Assembly: GCF_000271485.2 (NCBI RefSeq)
Contig: NZ_AKVN02000001.1
Span: 2,815,501 to 2,879,500 of the forward strand
DNA: 64,000 bases
Source of the DNA: Pelosinus fermentans DSM 17108
Lineage (GTDB): Bacteria > Bacillota > Negativicutes > DSM-13327
Direction of reading: 5' to 3'
Below, piece by piece: positions 9,172 through 19,078 of this stretch (its first letter is position 1; each line of letters opens with the position of its first letter). Under the pieces are notes generated by a model. It ran no database searches. It was not told the origin of the DNA and was given only the letters and a program-made list of their open reading frames with translations. The translations under genes were made by a program, and so were the position numbers.

Positions 9172-10620
9172 CTATGAAATATCATTTTTATCCTTTCCCT
9201 CTTTTGCTTTTTGCAGCTCTTCCTGTTCAATCCCCAGCTCTCTTGCCGCTTCAAACTGCAAACGATTAACGAAAGGTCTTTTTTCTGCTAACCTTTTCTG
9301 GTACATACTTTGACCTGCATAAATTCCAGAGAATAAAACAACTAATAGTACTCCTGCTAACAGGCCAGCCCCTTGTCCAGGAACTAAGGGCATACTAGAG
9401 ATAACCAGAAGAATGCTGATGAATGCCAGCCAAGAAGTAATCGGATATCCTGGGAGCTGACATTTTCCTTCAGGTGGGCAATCATTGCCTCTTCGCAATT
9501 TATGATGAGTGGCAACAATTACTGCATAGGAAAAGAGCAATGCGAAACCACCGGAACTGACTAAAAAAAGATATACTTGCTGAGGCAGCATAAAGCCAAG
9601 CCCAAGCCCTGCAAGCATCGCAACCCCAGAGAAGAGGATTCCACGATATGGTACATTGCCCTCATCCTTGATCCATGAGGGAGCATGGCCTTCATCGGCT
9701 AATGAACGAATCATCCGACCTAGCCCAAACATAGCAGCTAACATAGTAGAAAGTATGGCTGTCACCAATACAATTCCAATTGCATTTCCTGCCCAGCCCA
9801 AGTTCCATCTGAGTAAAGCTAAAGCCATAGGGCTTTCCTCAGCCGTCAAAACATTCGTTGGCACTAAGGGGAGTAATACAAGAATGGCAACGACATACAA
9901 TCCCACTAATCCGAAGACCGTATATGTGATGGCTCGCGGCACAACCCTAACGGGATCAGTCGTTTCTGATGCCGCCAAGCCAATAATCTCGAAACCAGCA
10001 TATGTAAACATCACAATGAGCATACTTCCAGCAATGCCCCATATACCCGTCGGAAACAACGGTTCATTTGCTATTGCTCCCAACCCTATAGGTTCAATTC
10101 CTGGCATAAAGCCGCCAATCAAAGCCACTCCCAATGTAATAAAACCAATGATAGCAAATAGTTTGACTGCTGCTAACCCACTCTCCAGCTTACTAAGCTG
10201 ATTGGCTCCTAATAAGTTGAGCAGTGATACCCCGATAATGATGACAGCCCCTAATAACGGCAGAGAAATATTAGGAAGCCATCTACGCAAGATGATCGAT
10301 ACAGCAGTAGCTTCGCTGGACATAGCTAAGACCAAACCGCTCCAATATACCCAGCCAACAACAAACCCTGCTCCAGGACCAAATGCTTTTTGCGCAAAAG
10401 TTCGAAAAGAGCCAGGTGCCGGATCAGCTACTGTCATTTCAGATAAAGCAAACAGTATAACATAAACAATGGCACCTCCCAATAGATAAGAGATAATAAT
10501 TCCTGGTCCCGCTGTACGAATTGCTACTGCAGATCCTAAGAAAAATGATCCCCCAATCACAGTTCCAAGTGCCATCATGGCTAATTGCCAAGCTGATAAT
10601 CCATTTTCTCTTTTTTCCAA
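9172..10620 (-). CDS. APC-superfamily amino acid permease
   Basis: 482 residues with about twelve membrane segments. The N-terminal signature GTVIGGSFFLGSAVAIRTAGP is the APC substrate-binding helix 1. MFTYAGFEIIGLAASETTDP is the conserved helix 6 and loop region. It probably takes up or exchanges an amino acid by proton symport; the substrate is not assigned. The start codon is TTG at 10620, with GGAGGT six bases upstream. The C-terminal tail (about 40 residues) is charged and cytoplasmic. It diverges from a YbaK-domain gene across a 220 bp AT-rich region. Confidence 0.92.
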   Translation of the reverse strand: MEKRENGLSAWQLAMMALGTVIGGSFFLGSAVAIRTAGPGIIISYLLGGAIVYVILFALSEMTVADPAPGSFRTFAQKAFGPGAGFVVGWVYWSGLVLAMSSEATAVSIILRRWLPNISLPLLGAVIIIGVSLLNLLGANQLSKLESGLAAVKLFAIIGFITLGVALIGGFMPGIEPIGLGAIANEPLFPTGIWGIAGSMLIVMFTYAGFEIIGLAASETTDPVRVVPRAITYTVFGLVGLYVVAILVLLPLVPTNVLTAEESPMALALLRWNLGWAGNAIGIVLVTAILSTMLAAMFGLGRMIRSLADEGHAPSWIKDEGNVPYRGILFSGVAMLAGLGLGFMLPQQVYLFLVSSGGFALLFSYAVIVATHHKLRRGNDCPPEGKCQLPGYPITSWLAFISILLVISSMPLVPGQGAGLLAGVLLVVLFSGIYAGQSMYQKRLAEKRPFVNRLQFEAARELGIEQEELQKAKEGKDKNDIS

Positions 10621-10842
10621 ATTCAGACCTCCTAATTCGTAAAGAACATATCACATTATCAGTATCTCCCTCACCCATTTAAGTTATGAACTTTATATGA
10701 AAAATTTCATAATCAAAATAACTCTTATGGTGGCGAGCAATATATTCATACTAAAATGAAATAGTATGATAAATTTTTCAACTTCTTGTGATTCTTATGA
10801 GTCATAATCAATATAATAATAGAAAAACATAGGAGGTGCTTT

Positions 10843-11298
10843 ATGGATATTGTCAAAAACATATTAGAAGCCAGTCACTTTGCTCATGAATTCATTTATC
10901 ACAATCAACCTCTGCTTACTGCTCAGGAAGGTGCTGATTACTTTAAAATTGACACTGGTCAAACTGCACCTACCCTAATTATTAAAACGGATAATAATTT
11001 TTTTGCCCTTATTATTTCAGGTAGTTCCAGACGTATTAAATTAGAAGAACTCTCTTTTCTTTTAGGCTGTAAAAAAACTAGGATGGCAAACCGGGAAGAA
11101 GTTAAAGAACAAACAGGTTTCGATGCAGGGAATCTTCCGCTGATCGGCATACCACTCCCCCACATTTTAGATAAACAGCTGTTTTCCTATCCTTGCGTCT
11201 ATGGCGGTTCGGGCCAATTAAATCGAACCCTGAAAATTACACCTCTTGCCTTAACAAAACTGAATACGGTGATTGCAATTACAACCGTGTTCAGATAA
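10843..11298 (+). CDS. YbaK/aminoacyl-tRNA editing domain protein
   Basis: 151 residues of the YbaK/ProX-type deacylase fold, which hydrolyses mischarged aminoacyl-tRNAs in trans. Family features visible are RRIKLEELSFLLGCKKTRMA (binding strand and helix), the Gly-rich FDAGNLPLIGIPLP loop, and VYGGSGQLNRTLKI near the C-terminus. The start at 10843 has AGGAGG upstream. The tRNA substrate cannot be read from sequence. It is a single-gene unit: two hairpins follow, and ileS converges on it from the other strand. Confidence 0.85.
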   Translation: MDIVKNILEASHFAHEFIYHNQPLLTAQEGADYFKIDTGQTAPTLIIKTDNNFFALIISGSSRRIKLEELSFLLGCKKTRMANREEVKEQTGFDAGNLPLIGIPLPHILDKQLFSYPCVYGGSGQLNRTLKITPLALTKLNTVIAITTVFR

Positions 11299-11300
11299 AT

Positions 11301-11370
11301 AATCACCTCTGTGGTGATTCCATCGAAACAAAAAACTACTCACATTTTTTTAACATGAGTAGTTTTTGTC
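11301..11370. terminator. Two hairpins between the converging YbaK and ileS genes
   Basis: A short stem at 11301-11319 (AATCACC with GGTGATT) is followed by a longer one at 11328-11370 (AAAAACTACTCA with TGAGTAGTTTTT). The second carries T runs on both strands, so it can terminate both genes. Confidence 0.75.
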
Positions 11371-11373
11371 ATC

Positions 11374-14300
11374 TTACTGCTTCACAAGAGCCAGCTTCAG
11401 CGATTCGCCATTAATATTTACATCCGTATACTCCCTTGCTTCATCAAATATAATTTCCACAGCCAGGGTTTCACTTATAATGTAGTCTTTATACTGCTTT
11501 ACAACGTCTTCCAGAAGAGCATTTCCCGTCATATAGATCTTAATTTTATCCATGACTTCAAACGAACTGTCCTTTCTCATATTCTGGAGCTTACTAATTA
11601 TTTCTCTGGCATATCCTTCAATTCGTAACGTTTCAGAGATATGGGTGTCGAGAACAACACCAACGTCACCTTCCCCTGCGAAGGCAAAGCCTTCCAAACC
11701 ACTCATGGTAACCAATAAATTTTCAGCATTCAATTCAATAGGCGTACCATCAATTTCGATTACAATAGACTGGCCACTTGCGATTTTCAATGCTAGCTCC
11801 ATTTGATCCATATCTGAAATTGCTTTTCTGATCCCAGGTATAAATCTACCGTGGGTTTTGCCTAGTACAGGTGAATTTGGTTTTACATTATAACTTACAT
11901 AGTCGGACATATTAGCATTGACTTCTACGTCTTTAAGATTCAATTCTTCCTTAATGATAGCAATGTAATAGTCAGGCAATTCCTTGGTGCTCAGCAGCAT
12001 TTTGGAAAGAGGCTGCCTATTTTTTATATTCGCCAGATTTCTCGCGCTCCGCCCAAGACCGCAAATCTTGTAAGTCAATTCCATCTCTTTTTCCAGCTGC
12101 TTATCAACAAGCTTTTCATCGTATTCAGGCCACCTGCACAAATGAACACTCTCTGGCGCCTTTTCATCAAGCTGTACTACAAGGTTTTGATAAATTTCTT
12201 CTGTTATAAAAGGGACAAAAGGTGCTGCAACAATTACCAGATTTTTGAGCACGGTGTGTAGCGTTAGATAGGCATGGATCTTATCATCAATCATATCCAT
12301 CGCCCAGTAACGAGCTCGATTTCTTCTTACATACCAGTTTGACAGTTCATCGGTAAACTCTTGGATAAGCTCTGCGGCTTTCGTTATATCATAGGCTTCC
12401 AAATTTTCGTCCACTTTATGGATCATGGTATTTAACTTGGATATAATCCACTTATCCATGACATGACTGCTTGTTTTTTCTTGGTACTTGGCAGGGTCAA
12501 ACTGGTCAATCTGTGCATATAGCACGTAGAAAGAATATACATTCCACAAAGTATTCAAAAATTTGCGCTGCACTTCAATTACTGCATCTTCATAAAACCG
12601 TGAAGGAAGCCAAGGAGCACTGGCAGTATAAAAATACCATCGCAATGCATCAGCACCTTGATTTTCTAAGACTGTAAACGGACTTAGAACATTCCCTTTA
12701 TGCTTTGACATCTTAATGCCGTTCTTATCCAGTACATGCCCAAGAACAATACAATTTTCAAAGGAACTCTTATCAAATATGGCCGTAGATATGGCAATCA
12801 GGGTATAAAACCAACCTCTCGTCTGGTCCACAGCCTCTGATATAAATTGTGCAGGGAAGTTTTGCTCAAACAATTCTTTATTTTCAAAAGGATAATGATG
12901 CTGCGCAAAAGGCATAGAACCGGAATCATACCAGCAATCAATTACCTCACTCACTCTTTTCATTTCTTTACCACAAACGCTGCATTGCAGCAGCACATGA
13001 TCGATATAGGGCTTGTGAAGCTCAATATCGTCAGATACCTGGATTGCTTTTTCCTTTAATTCGGCAATACTGCCAATACAATCCCGATGCCCGCAATCGC
13101 ATTCCCAGATGGGTAAAGGAGTACCCCAGTAGCGTTCCCGGCTTAGCCCCCAATCGATAACATTCTCCAGAAAATTACCAAAGCGGCCTTTTTTCACATT
13201 GTCAGGATACCAATGAATCGTATCATTATTCTCTAGAAGTTTATCTCTTTGAGAAGACATCCTTACAAACCATGAATCCCGTGGATAATATAACAGCGGT
13301 GTATCACAGCGCCAGCAAAATGGGTAGGAATGAAGATACTTTTCTGCTTTGTAGAGAATACCTCTCTCCTTCATGGTCTCAATAATTTTTTCATCGGCTT
13401 TTTTAACAAACATTCCCTGCCATGGAGTAACTTCTTCTACAAAATTTCCCTGAACATCCACCAAATTAACCAAGGGAAGATCATATTTCTGCCCTGCCCG
13501 GTTATCATCTTCACCGTAAGCAGGTGCAATATGAACCACCCCTGTACCATCGCTGAGTGTTACAAAATCTCCATGAATAACATAATAAGCTTTTTTCTCT
13601 GGAGTAACAAACGAGAACATAGGCTCGTATTTCTGATCAAGAAGCTCTTCACCTTTAAACTCCCTAACGATCTCATACTCACCTTCAATCCTGCTAAGCA
13701 AATCCTTGGCAAGAATCAAATGCTCTTCTTGATTGATAATTTCTACATAGTCATATTTCCGGTTAACAGCAAGAGCTACGTTACTTGGCAATGTCCAAGG
13801 AGTTGTCGTCCACACCAGAATAGAAGCATTTCCGTTCTTCAGTCTGAATTTAACATAAGCAGAACTGTCTTTCACATCTTTGTAGCCTTGGGCAACTTCA
13901 TGAGAAGACAAAGAAGTGCCGCATCTTGGACAATAAGGGACAATCTTATGTCCTTTGTATAACAATTCTTTATCCCAAAGCTGTTTCAAAGACCACCATA
14001 CCGATTCAATATACTCATTTTGATACGTAACGTAAGGATTATCCATATCAATCCAGTATGCTACCCGCTCAGACATATCCTTCCACTGACTGGCATACGT
14101 GAATACGCTATCCTTACACTTCTTTATAAAGTTTTCCACACCATATTTTTCAATTTCTGGCTTGCCGGATATACCCAAGGTTTTCTCAACCTCCAATTCC
14201 ACGGGAAGACCATGGGTATCCCACCCTGCCTTACGTAGAACCTTATACCCTTTCATGACCTTGTAACGAGGAATCAAATCCTTAATGACCCGGGTTACGA

Positions 14301-14475
14301 CATGACCAATGTGAGGAGCACCATTAGCCGTTGGCGGTCCATCATAAAAGGTGAAATATTCATTGCCCTCATTCATTTGGAAATTTTTTCGGATAACATC
14401 TTTTTCATTCCAAAGAGTAAGAATGGATTTTTCCATTGCTACAAAATCATTTTTAGGATCAACCTTTTTATACAT
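11374..14475 (-). CDS. ileS: Isoleucyl-tRNA synthetase, long (type 2-like) form
   Basis: 1033 residues from the ATG at 14475, which has AGGAG eight bases upstream. Class Ia motifs are [13 protein letters not shown] (HIGH) near residue 50 and [11 protein letters not shown] (KMSKS type, with H for the last S). The editing insert contains [17 protein letters not shown], and the anticodon-binding region contains [12 protein letters not shown]. Length above 1000 and no C-terminal CxxC zinc finger point to the eukaryote-like IleRS2 group, whose members are often mupirocin resistant. That last point is family knowledge, not shown here. It is preceded by a T-box leader and a strong promoter, so it is expected to respond to uncharged tRNA-Ile. 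Confidence 0.96.
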   Translation of the reverse strand: MYKKVDPKNDFVAMEKSILTLWNEKDVIRKNFQMNEGNEYFTFYDGPPTANGAPHIGHVVTRVIKDLIPRYKVMKGYKVLRKAGWDTHGLPVELEVEKTLGISGKPEIEKYGVENFIKKCKDSVFTYASQWKDMSERVAYWIDMDNPYVTYQNEYIESVWWSLKQLWDKELLYKGHKIVPYCPRCGTSLSSHEVAQGYKDVKDSSAYVKFRLKNGNASILVWTTTPWTLPSNVALAVNRKYDYVEIINQEEHLILAKDLLSRIEGEYEIVREFKGEELLDQKYEPMFSFVTPEKKAYYVIHGDFVTLSDGTGVVHIAPAYGEDDNRAGQKYDLPLVNLVDVQGNFVEEVTPWQGMFVKKADEKIIETMKERGILYKAEKYLHSYPFCWRCDTPLLYYPRDSWFVRMSSQRDKLLENNDTIHWYPDNVKKGRFGNFLENVIDWGLSRERYWGTPLPIWECDCGHRDCIGSIAELKEKAIQVSDDIELHKPYIDHVLLQCSVCGKEMKRVSEVIDCWYDSGSMPFAQHHYPFENKELFEQNFPAQFISEAVDQTRGWFYTLIAISTAIFDKSSFENCIVLGHVLDKNGIKMSKHKGNVLSPFTVLENQGADALRWYFYTASAPWLPSRFYEDAVIEVQRKFLNTLWNVYSFYVLYAQIDQFDPAKYQEKTSSHVMDKWIISKLNTMIHKVDENLEAYDITKAAELIQEFTDELSNWYVRRNRARYWAMDMIDDKIHAYLTLHTVLKNLVIVAAPFVPFITEEIYQNLVVQLDEKAPESVHLCRWPEYDEKLVDKQLEKEMELTYKICGLGRSARNLANIKNRQPLSKMLLSTKELPDYYIAIIKEELNLKDVEVNANMSDYVSYNVKPNSPVLGKTHGRFIPGIRKAISDMDQMELALKIASGQSIVIEIDGTPIELNAENLLVTMSGLEGFAFAGEGDVGVVLDTHISETLRIEGYAREIISKLQNMRKDSSFEVMDKIKIYMTGNALLEDVVKQYKDYIISETLAVEIIFDEAREYTDVNINGESLKLALVKQ

Positions 14476-14499
14476 AGTAAAAACTCCTTTTGTCAATAT

Positions 14500-14760
14500 A
14501 CTATAAAAAAACTCCGCCCTGTTCAGGACGAAGTTTCATCTTCGTTATACCACCTTTTAACAATCCATTCAGGTACTGCCATACCCTATCCTTTAACGCA
14601 GGATTACGAATTGACTTACTAAGAAGGTTCAGTCATCAGCTCTCAGGTGATTTTCTTCTGATTATCCTGGCAGGTTCTCAGCACTCCCTACTCTCTGTAC
14701 ATTCAACATCATGAATACTCTTCCTGATCATAGCTTTTTAAGTATCTATTAAAATCTTAC
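14500..14760 (-). promoter_or_regulatory. T-box leader of ileS
   Basis: The leader RNA on the minus strand has a T-box core, AAAAGGTGGTATAACG (14558-14543). Directly after it comes a terminator with arms AACTTCGTCCTG and CAGGGCGGAGTT plus a T run (14535-14504). Antiterminator and terminator are mutually exclusive through the shared region. The upstream part (to about 14740) can form Stem I. A candidate isoleucine specifier ATC lies at 14651-14649 but was not confirmed by folding. Confidence 0.85.
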
Positions 14761-14764
14761 TAAG

Positions 14765-14793
14765 AGTATACGTCCTGATTTTTATAATGTCAA
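14765..14793 (-). promoter_or_regulatory. Promoter of the T-box-ileS transcript
   Basis: TTGACA (14793-14788) and TATACT (14770-14765) are separated by exactly 17 bases on the minus strand. It lies just upstream of the T-box leader. Confidence 0.8.
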
Positions 14794-14950
14794 TAGTCAT
14801 ATAATCAACCGTACACCGCCTAATTCAGCAGAACTATATTTGAACTCCTCTGCACTAGCTTTTACACTAATCATATTCTTAGTCCCTATTATAGCACTTA
14901 TCACACCGTAGTATCCACGGCACCATTTCCAGAACCGTTTCACTATTCTT

Positions 14951-14978
14951 TTGTATTTCTAAAAAAAATGGTTATAAT
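14951..14978 (+). promoter_or_regulatory. Promoter for the 49-residue protein gene
   Basis: TTGTAT (14951-14956) and TATAAT (14973-14978) have 16-base spacing. They lie about 85 bases before the start codon at 15062. Confidence 0.55.
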
Positions 14979-15061
14979 ACGGAATATAATGAAACGCTAT
15001 AAATGAACAATTATAAATAGGTTACTAAAAATAATCCAAATGACACTTAAGGAGGTACAGC

Positions 15062-15211
15062 ATGATGGAAGAACCTAAAAACCCCTCAACAACTGAGCAG
15101 GAAAAAGAACAAAGCAGCGAGCCTTCTGTTGAATCCAGCGATACAAAAACAAAACAAACCGTTCCTACTCTTTATCCTGACATAGAGTTCATCAACAGAA
15201 CGTTACCATGA
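15062..15211 (+). CDS. Small hydrophilic protein of unknown function, 49 residues
   Basis: ATG at 15062 follows a consensus RBS (AAGGAGG at 15049-15055), a promoter lies upstream and a strong terminator downstream, so the unit looks genuine. The sequence starts MMEEPKNPSTTEQEKEQ and is rich in Glu, Ser, Thr and Lys, so it is probably disordered. It ends with a more hydrophobic tail, LYPDIEFINRTLP. No signal peptide or membrane segment is visible. I recognise no family. Confidence 0.6.
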   Translation: MMEEPKNPSTTEQEKEQSSEPSVESSDTKTKQTVPTLYPDIEFINRTLP

Positions 15212-15230
15212 CAGAATACTCTATGTGATC

Positions 15231-15286
15231 AAAAAAAAATAAGTGGAGAAAGCCTAAAAAGGCTTTCTCCACTTATTTTTTTTGAT
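15231..15286. terminator. Bidirectional terminator
   Basis: A near-perfect stem (AAGTGGAGAAAGCC with GGCTTTCTCCACTT, extended by A/T pairs) has T runs on both strands. It serves the 49-residue gene and the converging Spo0E-like gene. Confidence 0.85.
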
Positions 15287-15287
15287 T

Positions 15288-15452
15288 TTACTTTTCTCTT
15301 TGGCTTAATAGTCTCTGGTAGATAATAATCAAATCATCTAATTGCTGGCTTATTCGAATGACTTCTGCGTCTACCAGGCATTGTTTTCCTCCCATCTCAT
15401 TTAATTGCCGGCGTGTTCGTTCAATTTTTTCAACTATTTCACCAATTCTCAT
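15288..15452 (-). CDS. Spo0E-family aspartyl-phosphate phosphatase
   Basis: A 54-residue protein (start ATG at 15452 after a GGGGGG RBS) made of two helices. It carries the Spo0E signature SQQLDDLIIIYQRLL. Members dephosphorylate Spo0A~P and so delay sporulation. Length and the SxxLD core match the family. An upstream in-frame start at 15485 lacks an RBS. This supports a spore-forming host. Confidence 0.85.
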   Translation of the reverse strand: MRIGEIVEKIERTRRQLNEMGGKQCLVDAEVIRISQQLDDLIIIYQRLLSQREK

Positions 15453-15646
15453 CTTTATCCCCCCTTTCCTTGTTAAATTTATCAAGAAAATGAGGGGATT
15501 TGTTTATTTTTCGACATAAAAATTACTTATTTTTTACATTTCTCTATCTTTCGATAGAGGCAATTGAGGAAAAAGCACATTATGATATAATTATTGCAAT
15601 AAATAGGTTAAAAATGTAAAATTAGAAAAAGATTGGAGTAATGTAT

Positions 15647-15889
15647 ATGGCAATATGGAAAATAAAAATGGACTCTAGAGATTTCGAACAGTATCGTAAA
15701 AAACTAGTGAACCGAGGCTTTATTCCTACCAATTACTTCTCTGCTAATGGCTTTAACATAAAAAAGATGAGAGAACTTGCTTTAGCCGGAAAGATGGACG
15801 CTATGCAATGTGTTGTCGGAAACTCCATCAGGTGGTATTATTGCGAAGATCAAGCTGAGTTAGCTCGCCTCAGAGGAGAACTCTCATAA
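15647..15889 (+). CDS. Hypothetical protein, 80 residues
   Basis: Starts MAIWKIKMDSRDFEQYRKKL. I choose ATG 15647, because GGAG (15634-15637) is nine bases upstream; the ATG at 15641 is too close to it. The protein is basic, without signal peptide or membrane helix, and has two cysteines (MQCVVG and YYCED). It is followed by a clear terminator. No family recognised. Confidence 0.65.
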   Translation: MAIWKIKMDSRDFEQYRKKLVNRGFIPTNYFSANGFNIKKMRELALAGKMDAMQCVVGNSIRWYYCEDQAELARLRGELS

Positions 15890-15910
15890 GAGCAACATCT
15901 TTTTCCCCTA

Positions 15911-15953
15911 GATATTGAAAAGGCTGCCTGATTAAGACAGCCTTTTCAATATC
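15911..15953. terminator. Bidirectional terminator
   Basis: A 16-base stem, GATATTGAAAAGGCTG with CAGCCTTTTCAATATC, lies between the 80-residue gene and the converging SOD-like gene. Confidence 0.75.
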
Positions 15954-15965
15954 GTCTTATGCATA

Positions 15966-16640
15966 TTACTCCGAATCACAATCTCCTATCACTAAAGGGA
16001 GTTCCCCTTCCATTGCCAATCTAAGACGATTCTCAACCTCATACCAATTAATTAATTTCAACCATTCTTTCACGTATTCCTCGCGGTTATATTGATAATC
16101 AAGATAATACGCATGCTCCCACACATCAATTACCAAAATAGGAATTGATCCCCATTGAGTAAGATTCTGATGCTTTTCTGCAGTAAGCATCTCCAAGTGG
16201 CTCCATGCCGGATTCCACACGAGTATTCCCCAACCGGATGCTTCTACTTTAATAGCTGCATTGACAAACTGATCGAGAAAAGCATCAAAGCTGCCAAAGT
16301 ATTTAACAATTTCTTTGACCGTACATCGTCCTGGCTCACTTTCAAACCCTGGCGGTGCCATAATCGTCCAGTAAACACTATGCAAGATATGTCCAGAACC
16401 GTTAAATGCCAGCTCATTTTCCCAATATTTTATAAATGTAAAATTTTCTTTTTTTCTTGCATCTACTAAAGCTAATTCAGCCCTATTAAGACCATCTACA
16501 TAGGACTTGTGATGATGATCATGATGATACCGAAGTGTTGTGGAGCTAATAATTGGCTCTAAGGCATCATATGGGTAGGGCAATGGGGGCAACTTATGTT
16601 TCCCCGCCGGAGTATACGCACGCAAATCTGTGTCAGACAC
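15966..16640 (-). CDS. Fe/Mn superoxide dismutase family protein
   Basis: 224 residues from GTG 16640 (RBS GGGAGG nine bases upstream; an upstream ATG has none). The four expected metal ligands are visible: His in LRYHHDHHHKSYVDGL, His in GSGHILHSVYW, and Asp and His in VIDVWEHAYYLDY. A proline-rich N-terminus (KLPPLPYPYDALEP) aligns with the SOD start. The order is right for Fe/Mn-SOD, which converts superoxide to oxygen and peroxide. Metal choice is not decided. It sits 75 bp behind the DUF3231 gene on the same strand, so the two are probably cotranscribed. That pairing suggests a spore or stress role. Confidence 0.9.
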   Translation of the reverse strand: MSDTDLRAYTPAGKHKLPPLPYPYDALEPIISSTTLRYHHDHHHKSYVDGLNRAELALVDARKKENFTFIKYWENELAFNGSGHILHSVYWTIMAPPGFESEPGRCTVKEIVKYFGSFDAFLDQFVNAAIKVEASGWGILVWNPAWSHLEMLTAEKHQNLTQWGSIPILVIDVWEHAYYLDYQYNREEYVKEWLKLINWYEVENRLRLAMEGELPLVIGDCDSE

Positions 16641-16715
16641 GATTTTCAACCTCCCATTCAATCTCTTACCGCTGTGTCGTATTATATTTCTACAACGAGA
16701 GGTGGGTGACAAAAA

Positions 16716-17741
16716 TCAGTTGAAAATCTCCATATTTTTATTTTCGACCAGCATTTGACGATCAACCGCTTGCGGCGGTTCCTCAAACCATCCATATTTA
16801 ATCATCAGGTTTGCTCCATCCTCTGCGAAAAGAGCTACTTCTGCCATTAATCTAGCATAGTCAATTGCCAAATCATAACATTGGCTTGTCGAAATCGCTA
16901 AGCCATAATTACCTATGCCCATCTGTATTAAGGCTGAAACATGAAATAACATTAATTTTTCTGAAAAGGGCGACTGCGTTACTGTCGTAATTAAAGGTTC
17001 CATCGATGATCCTCCAGCCAAATCATCCGCACCTAGTCTTTTTGTAAATAATTCGATATGTTTTTGCGCAATTTCTTTACCTCTTAAAAAATGAGACCGA
17101 ATATCAGGCGAAGAGGCTATTTGCCAAAAACCTGTTATCACTGCTTTTCCCATAATATTAGTTTGAATGTTCATAAAGACATGCATAATCTCTACAGCTG
17201 TCAAAGGGCGGCTTACTTTAAATACATTCCCTAAAAAAGCTTGCTGCTTTGCAAATTCCACATGCTTACTGGCTGGAATATATGGAGATCTAGCATAAAT
17301 CCCCTTTTCTAACATCAGTTTAACAACTCTTTCGTTAAGCTCGATCGACTCATGCAATGTCTGCGTGTAAAATTCTCTGATGTCCTGACGAGAAGCTGTG
17401 CTTAATGCCAATCCATAAGCAGCCAGTCCCACTCGGGACATATTATTGAGATAATGCAATGTAAAAATGTCAGCAAACAGTCTTTCCGCATTGGTATCTA
17501 CATCTTCATTCGTAAATCCTACAGGACTAGCAAACTGTTCATTTTGGTACGTGCTGCGGATCCATGCGACATGATTTTGCGATAAAGATAAAGCAAACTC
17601 CAACAATGGACGAATTTTTTCATCCTCAACCTTTGCTAAAAAATATTTCAATACACACTTTGCTAAACTGTCACTTTGATACTGAGTCCACATAATTGCA
17701 ATTTCTGCAGAGGTTAAACGGATATGGCTGATGTTAGACAT
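16716..17741 (-). CDS. DUF3231 protein with two tandem repeats
   Basis: 341 residues. The N-terminal half (LTSAEIAIMWTQYQSDSLAK and following) and the C-terminal half (LTAVEIMHVFMNIQTNIMGK and following) are recognisable repeats, each an all-helical ferritin-like unit. DUF3231 proteins occur mostly in spore-forming Firmicutes and their biochemical role is not known. GGGGTG precedes the ATG. No Cys-rich or membrane segment is visible. It is upstream of the SOD gene in the same direction. Confidence 0.88.
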   Translation of the reverse strand: MSNISHIRLTSAEIAIMWTQYQSDSLAKCVLKYFLAKVEDEKIRPLLEFALSLSQNHVAWIRSTYQNEQFASPVGFTNEDVDTNAERLFADIFTLHYLNNMSRVGLAAYGLALSTASRQDIREFYTQTLHESIELNERVVKLMLEKGIYARSPYIPASKHVEFAKQQAFLGNVFKVSRPLTAVEIMHVFMNIQTNIMGKAVITGFWQIASSPDIRSHFLRGKEIAQKHIELFTKRLGADDLAGGSSMEPLITTVTQSPFSEKLMLFHVSALIQMGIGNYGLAISTSQCYDLAIDYARLMAEVALFAEDGANLMIKYGWFEEPPQAVDRQMLVENKNMEIFN

Positions 17742-17874
17742 ATATACACCCCATTTTTTTACTTATTATAACCCTCGCTCTTTATTATTAATTATTTATT
17801 TTAAAAAAATAATTAAAGGGGTTACACATCTTCTATATGATGAGGTGAAGGTAGACTGCATGTCCTAATAGAGA

Positions 17875-18765
17875 TTAACAAACAACCTGTGGTACTTTTT
17901 TAAAAAGACTTACAAATAGATCGACAACCAATGGATGATAATCAAGTCCTTTGCCGCTTCGTATTCGGTCAATTGCCTCCGTCGGAGTAAGAGAATTCCT
18001 TTGATAAATACCACTTGTTACTCGATCAAATACATTTGCTACGCTGACAATACATGCATTAATATTGATTGTATCCTCTTTGATTCCATAAGGATACCCA
18101 CCACCTGAATATTTTTCATGATGTTGCTGAACCGTTAAATAAATACCCAAAGGTAATTTATCCGCTGCCAATAAATCAGCTCCAATGCGGGGGTGCTGCT
18201 GATAAAGCATCTCCTGCCCATCATCCATTCTTGAAACCTCTCTTAAAACATCTGGTGGTAATAACATTTTTCCTATATCATGAAGTAATGCGCCTATAGA
18301 AACCTCCTGTAATGACGCTTGGGGAAGCTGCATTTTTTCTGCAATCGCAACCGATAGAATGGCAACATTTATAGAATGGGAATATGTCGCACTCTGTCCT
18401 TGGGATAATGCTTTAAGATTGTTTCCTAAAAAAGAGTCATTTCGCATCTCCTTTAACAGAATATTCAAGTACTTAGATGCATTCATTACACTTTCTAAAT
18501 TGAAGTTTTCAAATTTTTTATCGATCTTCTCAGGAACCTTAAACGGACTATTACTATCATTAACAGGTAAATGCTGCAATGTGTCCACAGTTTTACCCGC
18601 ATTTTCTTCAGATAGGCGAAACGAAATTCTTCTATTTTTAAGTTTCTGGATCATATTATCAGTCATAGGCGCACCTTCTACTAATAACAATCGACCAAAT
18701 TTATCGGTAACATTATGAGCAAGATAACCTACAATATATATCTTAGGTTCTGTATTATCATACAT
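17875..18765 (-). CDS. HD-GYP domain protein (putative c-di-GMP phosphodiesterase)
   Basis: 296 residues from ATG 18765 (GGGGG eight bases upstream; the ATG at 18780 is too close to its RBS). The N-terminal 100 residues are a small domain without a recognised family. The HD-GYP domain has HDIGKMLLPPDVL (HD pair), QQHPRIGADLL, and QHHEKYSGGGYPYGI, a slightly variant HHExxxGxGYP motif. Enzymes of this type linearise c-di-GMP. No membrane segment is seen, so it is cytoplasmic. It is a single gene, and about 300 bp of AT-rich non-coding DNA lie upstream. Confidence 0.9.
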   Translation of the reverse strand: MYDNTEPKIYIVGYLAHNVTDKFGRLLLVEGAPMTDNMIQKLKNRRISFRLSEENAGKTVDTLQHLPVNDSNSPFKVPEKIDKKFENFNLESVMNASKYLNILLKEMRNDSFLGNNLKALSQGQSATYSHSINVAILSVAIAEKMQLPQASLQEVSIGALLHDIGKMLLPPDVLREVSRMDDGQEMLYQQHPRIGADLLAADKLPLGIYLTVQQHHEKYSGGGYPYGIKEDTININACIVSVANVFDRVTSGIYQRNSLTPTEAIDRIRSGKGLDYHPLVVDLFVSLFKKVPQVVC

Positions 18766-19078
18766 AACGATTTCCCCCATTATCCCCTTATATTGGAACT
18801 TTACAAAATTCCTTGAATAATTTATAATCCATAATTCATATTTAACTCAATTGTAAACATTTAACCGATTTGCAGGATGCAATAATGATACAAAAAGGAG
18901 TGATTTTAAAGAATAACTTTATCCTCATGAAAATTCCATAATTAGAAAATCTTTCTAACGCTTACTATCATAGTTATTATATAAGTTAATTTTGGCACCG
19001 TCAATGCCTTTAATAAACTTTTGAGTTATTTTTAACACTTTTCCATAGAATATACAGTATAAAAGGAGTTGAAAAACG

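Noticed and set aside
9656-10201. A 181-residue plus-strand frame
   Set aside because: It is antisense to the amino acid permease and reflects its codon pattern.
13330-13962. A 210-residue plus-strand frame
   Set aside because: It is a shadow of ileS on the opposite strand, without an RBS or motifs.
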